Assembly (NCBI GenBank): GCA_037693485.1
Contig: CM075351.1
Location: forward strand, 68,040,001-68,104,000
Length of the DNA: 64,000 nucleotides
DNA from: Kitagawia praeruptora
Lineage: Eukaryota; Streptophyta; Magnoliopsida; Apiales; Apiaceae
Reading direction: 5' to 3'
Shown: positions 57,171 to 64,000 of the stretch, in pieces
How positions within the stretch are numbered: position 1 is the first letter of the stretch
How the letters are laid out: each line of letters opens with the position of its first letter
The notes under the pieces: model-generated
Database searches by the model: none
Told to the model about the DNA's origin: nothing
The model's input: only the letters and a program-made list of their open reading frames with translations
Translations under genes and position numbers: made by a program

Positions 57171-57872
57171 CATTGTTGTGAAACACGCAAAATCATAAAA
57201 AACGCAAGCTCTAATTTTAAAGCGCGACTCGCGAAGCGCGATTAATCGCGCGATTTTTAGTCAAAAATGAAAATATTTACATAATTATCTATATTTATAC
57301 TTATATACTTTTGAGGATATTTGTTCTAATATTAAACAATAGAATAGTACTTGAAATAGTTTCAAAAATAAATAAAAGTTTCACACAAAAGTATCATGCT
57401 ATCAATCGATAACATTTAGTAAGTCAAAGGCTTCCAAATCGTTTAGCTCGATCTCAGTTTCCTCAATTCTCTATCTTCCTCATCATCATTTTCGTCTATG
57501 AGATTTGAAGAAGAAGCTCTTTCACTTGCTTTTGAGGTGGTCATATTTCTTGTCAAGCGTCTTGTGCTAAGCTTTTTAAGAATATAAGACATACCACTTT
57601 ATAGACACAAGTGACGGCTGATGTGAAAATTGTGAGGCTGTAAAGGGTTAAAAAGATAAGTAGGGTTTTTTTTAACATAAGGGTATTTTTGTCTTTCTGT
57701 ACAGTTTGCGATTTTTAGTGATTTTTAGCGATTTTTTGCGCTTTTTTGCGAGTAATCGCGAGTCAAGCGCGATTTTTAGCCAATTTGATAATCGCACTAA
57801 ATCGCTCATACGCAGCTCGCACAGCTTGCGCCTAATCGGGAAGCGCGATTAATCGCGATTTTAACAACACTG
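57171..57872 (-). mobile_element. hAT element, non-autonomous (702 bp)
   Basis: Ends CATTGTTGTGAAA and TTTAACAACACTG, flanked by the 8-bp duplication GTTGCGTG (57163-57170 and 57873-57880). Subterminal regions are full of gcgattaatcgcg palindromes. An acidic, Ser/Glu/Asp-rich reading near 57420-57545 on the minus strand (MTTSKASERASSSNL) looks like the start of a hAT transposase frame. It is broken within about 45 codons. Confidence 0.88.
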
Positions 57873-57997
57873 GTTGCGTGTTGAGGCTTAAATTCAAAAT
57901 ATGTAATTAAGGTTGTGGCATGCCCATTCAGAGACAAAATTAGCATCTACACAAAGCTGCATATAAAGCATAAAAAAATACCAGGATTTCTATAATT

Positions 57998-59019
57998 TCA
58001 GCTTGAGATCTGCAGTAGCTCAACCTGGGCCCCCAATTTCTCTGTCTGTTGACAAAAAGAAAAACTTGTACATAAACTCATACAGAAAAAATTACAGAAA
58101 CTGCCAAACGGGACTTATGTAGCTTAGCATGTGCCAATATAGAGTAAATTACCTGGTAAGGAAAGGATCCAGACTCGGGTTCGGATTCATATTCAGATTC
58201 CGAGTCTGAGAAATCTGATAGATAAGAAAGAGATCTAGATTCGGGATCGCAACGACCAACCTTGATATCTAGATTAGGATCAGATAAATCTTTAGTTAAA
58301 TCTCTAGAGGCAGAGTATGCTTCTGCCCTAAAGGTTACAATCATGTCATCACTTTGATGAGCTGTAAAAATTGTTATAATAGTATCAGCTTCCATTGTGT
58401 TGGCCATTAAACCTTCCACCAGTTCCACAAACCTAAATGTATTTCCCTGCGTGCAGCATTATTATTAACATTAAATAGTGTCAAAGTTTGATTACTTAAA
58501 ACAACAAACTATATCCGAGAGTACATAAAGGTCACCTCTTCATACGAAAACAACAGAAAATCATCATATATAAAATGTATGTATATTAGAGTAGAAATTG
58601 ATACTAATATAATACAGGATTTCGACCTTAAAGTCGGGACTAATGTTAGATAGTGTATAGTATACTGCACATATTATTTATAGAACATTGCAATGAGTAG
58701 ATATATAAAAAGGGTCTAACATACATTAGTTCTAACTTTTTAACAAACAATTTATCCTTAATTAGTTGTTATGTTTCTCCAATCTTGTATATTTCAATTC
58801 AAATTGCAATTTCTATGACGAAAAATAAGATACCTTGTTATGATTATAGATATGGATTGCTCTTTCGGAGAGAGCAACGAGATGATGAGGGGGATAATGG
58901 TAGTGAACACGGCCTGGATATATCTGCAAATATCCACCATCGTCTTCAAAGTCATCCTCCTCCATCTCTGTCCCCCAATTGTGCTCATCCTTGTTCGACT
59001 TCTCATCCTTGTTCGACAT
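57998..59019 (-). CDS. Cystatin-fold protein (three exons, 175 aa)
   Basis: Minus-strand exons 59019-58834 (186 nt), 58446-58153 (294 nt) and 58045-57998 (48 nt), GT-AG introns, 176 codons including the stop. The N-terminus is acidic (MSNKDEKSNKDEHN, EMEEDDFEDDGG). The middle resembles the cystatin/monellin fold: a helix (ALSERAIHIYNHNKG) then a strand (FRFVELVEG) and a strand pair (ADTIITIFTAHQ, MIVTFRAEAY). The protease-binding QxVxG of true phytocystatins is not present, so inhibition of papain enzymes is doubtful. It is closer to the cystatin-related plant families of unknown role. A Ser/Glu/Asp repeat (SDSESEYESEPESG) follows. There is no signal peptide. 59020-59266 upstream shows no clear TATA box. 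Confidence 0.72.
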
Positions 59020-59266
59020 CTACCAAAAAACAATTATCATATTACATCTTACAGACTAATAATCAAACTAAATCAGAGTTATATGATTAAGAAAAACAAC
59101 CAGGAATTACCCCTATGTTAAAGAGAGTATATGATTATGGGCGATGTATGAATGAGATGAAAAAAAGATTGGTGATTAGGGGTTAGGGCTTCAACCGGGA
59201 AAAAAAAGCACAATAGAGAAGTTGTGTGTAGTTTAAAATATGATAAATTAATTATTATTTGAACAA

Positions 59267-59460
59267 TAGTATAATGTTCCTGAGATTATCTCGTGGACTT
59301 ACCCGAGATCCTTTGCCTAAATTTTCATAAAATATGGGGTGGGCATTTTTGTAAAATCAGAAATTTTTAATTAGCCCTGCGGGTCCAAGCAAATTTAAAG
59401 TATATTTTGTAGGTATCTCAGGAAAAGTTCCCTGAGGTCAATCTCAGGAACCTTTTTCTC
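59267..59460. mobile_element. Mutator-type MITE, copy 1 (194 bp)
   Basis: Ends tagtataatgttcctgag and ctcaggaacctttttctc, flanked by the 9-bp duplication TTTGAACAA (59258-59266 and 59461-59469). Confidence 0.9.
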
Positions 59461-59812
59461 TTTGAACAATAGGATGTTAAATTTGTAGAAAAATATATGA
59501 ATTTATAAATTTTCGTGTAATTTAATTATTTGGAACTATAAATTTATAACAATAAGATGATGATAAATCTGTGTTATTGAATATATATAGAAAATAATAT
59601 TATTATAAAAGTGATACTTTACTATTTTAAATATAATAAAAATTTGTATACAATTGTATTTTGACATAAACTTTTCATATGTACGGTTGGATAATTAATA
59701 ATAATAATAATAATAATAAATTACATAATTTAAGGTGCATTAATAGAGAACTTCTCTATTGTGTACTTTAGAAACTTCATGCCCATTCTTTTATACCCAA
59801 CGTTCCGACGGA

Positions 59813-59935
59813 TACCAAATAGGATAATTACAACAATTTTAATATGTTCTAGAAGTATTTTAAACATTATTGTTTGATTTTCAATTAATTTTTTAGATAT
59901 TTTATGATTGAATTTTTAAATTTTGAACAATCATT
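59813..59935. repeat. Dispersed repeat, copy 2
   Basis: Matches 51967-52105 over about 115 bp. An (ATA)n tract lies upstream at 59696-59717. Confidence 0.8.
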
Positions 59936-59938
59936 ATA

Positions 59939-60397
59939 CTCTCCCCGTCCCATTGTCCCATTTATTTTGTTCTAATTTGATTTTGTCAGTCAAACTCATC
60001 AAAATTTGATCTCAAATTATGATTTCACAAAGAGTATAATGTTCCTGAGATTACCTCAGGACTTACCTGAGATCCTTTGCCTAAATTCTTATAAAATATG
60101 GGGAGGCATTTTTGTAAAATCAGAAATTTTTAATTAGCCCTGCGGGCCCAAGCAAATTTAAAGTATATTTTGTAGGTATCTCACGAAAAGTTCCCTGAAG
60201 TCAATCTCAGGAACCTTTTTCTCTTTCACAAATCATATTTCATTAAATGTAAAAGTTGAATCTCGATAAATATATTTTGTCATAGTAAATTTAATAAAAA
60301 ATAATAATTATTATATAATGTAAATAATTCTCATAGTAAGATCGGTCAATTAGACCAAAATTTGATCAAAGTGACAAAATTAGTAGAAAGAAGAAAG
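59939..60397. mobile_element. Degraded Stowaway-like MITE split by a Mutator-type MITE
   Basis: Starts CTCTCCCCGTCCCATTGTCC after TA and ends agtagaaagaagaaag before TA. Left and right interior halves (gtcaaactcatcaaaatttg / caaaatttgatcaaagtgac) pair. The right terminus is decayed. Confidence 0.65.
60032..60223. mobile_element. Mutator-type MITE, copy 2 (192 bp)
   Basis: Ends gagtataatgttcctgag and ctcaggaacctttttctc, flanked by TTTCACAAA (60023-60031 and 60224-60232). Very similar to copy 1, with small indels. Confidence 0.92.
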
Positions 60398-60401
60398 TAA
60401 C

Positions 60402-61605
60402 TGTTGGTCCCGGAATGTATTGCAGAAGGGGGGTTGAATGCAATACTAATAAATTTCAAAAACTATTTCAACAACTTAAATAGAGTTTGTAATTTACTAG
60501 TAGAAGAAATGCAATCACAAGTAATATTTAACAAGATGTTTCACAAAATAATTGTTTTATTTATTTTGCGAAGTTTTGCTACAACCTTGAGAAAAATAAT
60601 TCTCAAGCTTCAAATACTCAAGAGATTACAGTTGTAGAGTTCTATTTATTGTATAAATAGAGTGCTCTATTTATAGTGTGATAGTCGACTGTACTACCAC
60701 TATCAGCATGGGTTGTTGAGTTGCTGTTATATTCCTTTTGCAGCTCATTCCATGATTTATTCCCATGTGATCATCACAAAGTAACTTTAAGATACTGTCG
60801 ACATTTGAGCCACCCAGATCTAGCCGTATTCAATTTTATCTGCTCTAGACTTTACAGGTTGCTCCATGTGATCTCTTGAGCTTCAGTTATAGACTTTCCA
60901 AGCTTGCTGTAAAGGTTGAATATTACAACACGCATGCTTCTTTTGAACATGTACTCTGTCGCTTAATTTGACTTAGAAAATTCCTAAATCAAGTTGATTC
61001 TATATGACAGTATGTTTGCCACAAAGTTTGCTGTCAATGAATTATGCTTTGGTTGACAGTATGAATTTCCCGCAAAGATTACTGTCAAGGATTGTGCTTT
61101 GGTTGACAGTATGAATTCCCGCAGAGATTGCTGTCAAGAATTGTGCTTTGATTGACAGTATGAATTCCCGCAGAGATTGCTGTCAAGAATTGTGCTTTGA
61201 TTGACAGCATGTATTTCCCGCAGAGATTGCTGTCAAGAATTCCAAACTTACTGTCGCAAACTATATATCAAAGTTGTTGTCATCAGAATCTCCGCCAATG
61301 TTGCTGTCAAGTTAAACCTTGCTGTCGACTCAATTAAACTTGTTGTCGAGCTTTGCAACATGCTGTTTCCTTGTAATCTTACTGTCAATACTTGACAATA
61401 ACTTTTATTCCTGCTGTCGAACTTCTGTATTTCTTGAGGCTTGAACATGATTGAACTTCTTTCAAGAATTACAAATATTACATGACAGTACTTATTTGAT
61501 TACAGAAATACATTTCAGGCTATGACAATATGTTCTACTTAGTAAAACTAAGTATACCAATAAAACTAGTTAAGTTGTCTATTCCATTACCCATAAATCC
61601 CAACA
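60402..61605 (-). repeat. 3' LTR (1204 bp)
   Basis: Minus-strand ends TGTTGG...CCAACA. Inside, five units of about 49 bp (ttgacagtatgaattcccgc...ctgtcaagaattgtgc) lie at 61003-61246. The sequence beside the outer end (ggtcccggaatgtattgc) is a phrase I associate with a common plant LTR family. Confidence 0.88.
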
Positions 61606-61620
61606 ATCTCCCCCAATTTG
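61606..61620 (-). other. Polypurine tract
   Basis: The minus strand reads AAATTGGGGGAGAT directly before the LTR start, the plus-strand priming site. Confidence 0.85.
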
Positions 61621-61781
61621 TTTTTATGGACAATAAGGACAAATTTACAAATATCATGCTGACAACTTAACTAACATAGATCAGAAAGAATAAACTCTTC
61701 ATTTCTGAACAATGATTAAACTGGATTGTTTTCAAACAATGTATCATAAAAGTTCATAATTAAAAATCAAGAAAAAAATCT

Positions 61782-63992
61782 TTACTTAGCTTGATTTGAA
61801 CTTTCATCTTGCTCCTTTTTCCTCAGAGCTCTTCTAAGATTTTCAATTAACTCCTTTTCTTCAGGGGACTGTGCATCATCTTCATTTTCCACGATGTACT
61901 TTCTGATCATTGATGAAGTAGTGTTTAATACATCTCTGAGTTCCATCCAATAAACATTTTGCTTTACTATTGATCTGAATTTCAACACATCTCCCTCCAT
62001 CTTGAATCTTCTGCCAGGAAGCTGATTTAAAGTTACCCTTCTTTGTCTGTCCAAACTGGGATTCTCTCCTTTCCTTTGATCAAAAATCATATCTAGCTCC
62101 CAAGAACATAGTGCTTCAAGTTTGTTAGATGATCCTATCACTTGCCAGTACAGTTCCTTTAGCACACTGGTCTTCAACTTAGAAAAGCTGTCTATGTAGA
62201 TTTCTTCTTTGCCATATTTGATTCTCAGAGGATTGTCCAGTACAATTGGCTGATAGTTTAATTCACTGTTGTTGACCTTGTTGAGTTTACTCCAACTTTC
62301 CTTCATTTGAGCTTCAATCTCTTCTTCTATCTGTTGACGAGATTTTTGTTTTGAGGCTAATTCTTCTCTGAATTTCTGCTCTGCCTCATACCTATCCATT
62401 TCTTGCTTTGAATAAGGTTTCTCCATTTCAGCCCAGTTATACGCAGGGATAGGATTATCTTCTTCATTTTCCAGACCTAGAGCTTCAAAAACATCTTCAT
62501 CATTTTGAAGTGTCCAGTCACCATGCTTTTCAGTGAATTCAGCATTTCTGATTGCAAAGTACTTTCGAACAGGATCCATGATCTTTTCAGAGATATCACC
62601 AAAGCTTTCCAAGAGTTCAACCATTCTTTCCAAATTGAAATAATCAATTCTTCTTCTTACATGTGTTTGGGTTTGAACTAGACTGTTGGATATTACTTTT
62701 GATTTTGATATCTGAGTGAAATCAGGTTCTACCATAATCAATCTTTCCTTATTTTCCCATAGAATGTATCTTGTGACTTTTTCTTTTGACTCATCCAACT
62801 CTATAGATACAGAAGTGATTGATTCTTTGGCTTTCTCTTGCAGTTGTTCAAGACTGTTCATCCTTCTGCTCATGATTGGTTTCTTAAACCCTAGACCTGT
62901 AGCTTTTCTTTGTCCAGAATAGACAGTCTTTCCCTTTATTTTCTTGTTTGCTTTTCTTTTGATTCTTACTGTCTTGGATGTTTTGACAGTAGAATCATTG
63001 ACAGCATCTTTGATAGGGCTTCTGATTGTGTCTTCTTTGACAGCATCTTTCATGACAGTGTCTTCATCTTCCCTGTTAGCATCTGTGACAGCAACTTCAT
63101 TTTCCTTGACAGCATCTTTGTTGACAGTATCTTTTTCAGAATACATACTGTCAATTTCCATTTCTGCTTGATTAATTTCTGATGCTTCAAGTATCTCCTC
63201 TTCTTTCTCCTTTTCTTCATTTTTCTTGCTTGTTCCAGGAGATTCTGAAGTTTCATTTGGCTCAGCTTCTTTAGCTTGGGATTGATCTTTTGAAGAGTTT
63301 CCCTTTTCTGACTCTTTAGCTCCTCCAGCTTTACCTCCATCTTCATTATCATCACCATCTTTATCCAAGGTGCCATCAAAGGAGCATTTTCCACCTTGAG
63401 CATTTCTGCTTTCGTTTGCTTTGGCAATGAGCTTCTTAATTTTGACACTGTATTCCATATCTCTCTTTGCCATTATCTTGTGGATATCTTTAACTGCCTG
63501 AATCCTTTCCTTGGTGATGGGTGCTTTCAGCAACAGCTTAAGTACATCCATGATGACTTTGCTTTGTAGAGATGTTTTGCCTTCAAGAGTTGAGAACCCA
63601 AGTCCTTTAGTTCTTTTGGCTGTTGTCTGTTTAAAGCTTACACCATATGGCTGGAGACATACTTCTGGAAGTTTGCTGTTAACCATTGTACTCAGTTGCA
63701 TATAGAGACTTTCATCAAAGATGGTAGAGTTTTTCTTACCAAGAATCCCAAGGATGTATTGCACTCTGGCAGAGAAAGTTTCTAACAGTTGAGTTGTTAT
63801 GAATATTGAATGTCCATTCTTCAGGTACACTTCAACTGCCCACCTCTTCTCTGAGCTAATCTTCACAGAAAGATTTACAATCTTCTCTTTCAAAGCTTCT
63901 GCCAATTTAGCAGGTTTTCCTTTAGATTCTGTGATTGCTTCATTCACCAGATTGTTGAATTCCTCATCCTTATTATTCAAGGTGCTCTCCAT
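61782..63992 (-). CDS. Retrotransposon-borne protein of unknown function (736 aa)
   Basis: An intact minus-strand frame starting MESTLNNKDEEFNNL near the window edge and ending 176 bp before the 3' LTR. Roughly: residues 1-200 globular and basic (KRTKGLGFSTLEG), 200-330 a low-complexity acidic/Lys linker with repeats of KDAV/DTV, 330-390 basic with a nuclear-signal-like KRKANKKIKGK, then a long helical, Glu/Lys-rich C-terminal half. A GLGF motif occurs twice, near residues 133 and 367. No protease, RT, integrase, zinc knuckle, signal peptide or membrane segment is visible. Position next to the LTR suggests an accessory frame after pol, as in some Copia elements, or a gag-like frame of a non-autonomous element. 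Classical env is unlikely without a membrane span. Function unknown. Confidence 0.75.
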   Translation of the reverse strand: MESTLNNKDEEFNNLVNEAITESKGKPAKLAEALKEKIVNLSVKISSEKRWAVEVYLKNGHSIFITTQLLETFSARVQYILGILGKKNSTIFDESLYMQLSTMVNSKLPEVCLQPYGVSFKQTTAKRTKGLGFSTLEGKTSLQSKVIMDVLKLLLKAPITKERIQAVKDIHKIMAKRDMEYSVKIKKLIAKANESRNAQGGKCSFDGTLDKDGDDNEDGGKAGGAKESEKGNSSKDQSQAKEAEPNETSESPGTSKKNEEKEKEEEILEASEINQAEMEIDSMYSEKDTVNKDAVKENEVAVTDANREDEDTVMKDAVKEDTIRSPIKDAVNDSTVKTSKTVRIKRKANKKIKGKTVYSGQRKATGLGFKKPIMSRRMNSLEQLQEKAKESITSVSIELDESKEKVTRYILWENKERLIMVEPDFTQISKSKVISNSLVQTQTHVRRRIDYFNLERMVELLESFGDISEKIMDPVRKYFAIRNAEFTEKHGDWTLQNDEDVFEALGLENEEDNPIPAYNWAEMEKPYSKQEMDRYEAEQKFREELASKQKSRQQIEEEIEAQMKESWSKLNKVNNSELNYQPIVLDNPLRIKYGKEEIYIDSFSKLKTSVLKELYWQVIGSSNKLEALCSWELDMIFDQRKGENPSLDRQRRVTLNQLPGRRFKMEGDVLKFRSIVKQNVYWMELRDVLNTTSSMIRKYIVENEDDAQSPEEKELIENLRRALRKKEQDESSNQAK

Positions 63993-64000
63993 ATGACTTA

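Larger units (their letters stand above)
60402..64000 (-). mobile_element. LTR retrotransposon, 3' part (continues beyond the window)
   Basis: On the minus strand a 736-codon frame is followed by a polypurine tract (AAATTGGGGGAGAT) and then a complete 1.2 kb LTR starting TGTTGGGATTTATGGG. The flank at 60397-60401 is GTAAC. No gag or pol domains are visible here. They would lie to the right, or the element is non-autonomous. Confidence 0.85.

Noticed and set aside
61003..61246. Regularly spaced repeat considered as a CRISPR array
   Set aside because: Units are contiguous, about 49 bp, with no unique spacers; this is LTR internal repetition in a plant genome.
63050..63448. 132-codon Lys-rich frame within the 736-residue frame
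   Set aside because: It is a frame-shifted reading of the Glu/Lys linker in the retrotransposon protein.

Overview
This is nuclear DNA of a flowering plant. Genes carry GT-AG introns, the sequence is AT-rich, and there are plant-specific families (R2R3-MYB, GRAS, Aux/IAA, GAPC, cystatin-like), Copia and Gypsy LTR elements, Helitrons, many MITEs and inserted plastid and mitochondrial DNA. I read it as a eudicot. The GRAS protein resembles a clade I associate with arbuscular-mycorrhizal hosts, which would argue against Brassicaceae. I cannot name the species.

Layout. 1-1.1 kb: Copia pol fragment (minus) against a Helitron 3' end, then a tRNA-derived SINE. 1.4-9.8 kb: a gene-rich stretch, all on the minus strand: a three-exon R2R3-MYB, a GRAS regulator, a small conserved-looking protein, tRNA-Leu(UAG) and a YqaJ/lambda-exonuclease-type nuclease. 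9.9-18.2 kb: Helitrons, including a 4 kb copy built of internal repeats and a head-to-tail cluster. 18.7-25.6 kb: two broken copies of a segment ending in the last GAPDH exon, one split by a complete 5.6 kb Gypsy chromovirus. 29.9-31.3 kb: an Aux/IAA gene with three separate lesions. 32.9-35.3 kb: transposons within transposons, with mitochondrial DNA carrying a decayed trnQ at the centre. 36.2-42.0 kb: a full-length Copia element inside a Harbinger-type MITE. 45.0-47.4 kb: an intact 12-exon cytosolic GAPDH gene (GAPC). 47.8-56.2 kb: repeated pieces of the GAPC 3' flank, a papain-like protease pseudogene and a mosaic plastid insertion (ndhK/ndhJ fused to ycf2). 57-60.4 kb: a hAT element with 8-bp target duplication, a cystatin-like gene and two Mutator-type MITEs with 9-bp duplications. 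60.4-64 kb: the 3' end of a large LTR element (minus), with a 1.2 kb LTR and a 736-residue open frame I do not recognise.

The likely working genes are MYB, GRAS, the small protein, tRNA-Leu, the YqaJ nuclease, GAPC and the cystatin-like gene. They do not form one pathway. I found no defence locus, CRISPR array or clear new system. The unusual content is layered transposition, organelle DNA capture and repeated copying of the GAPC 3' end.
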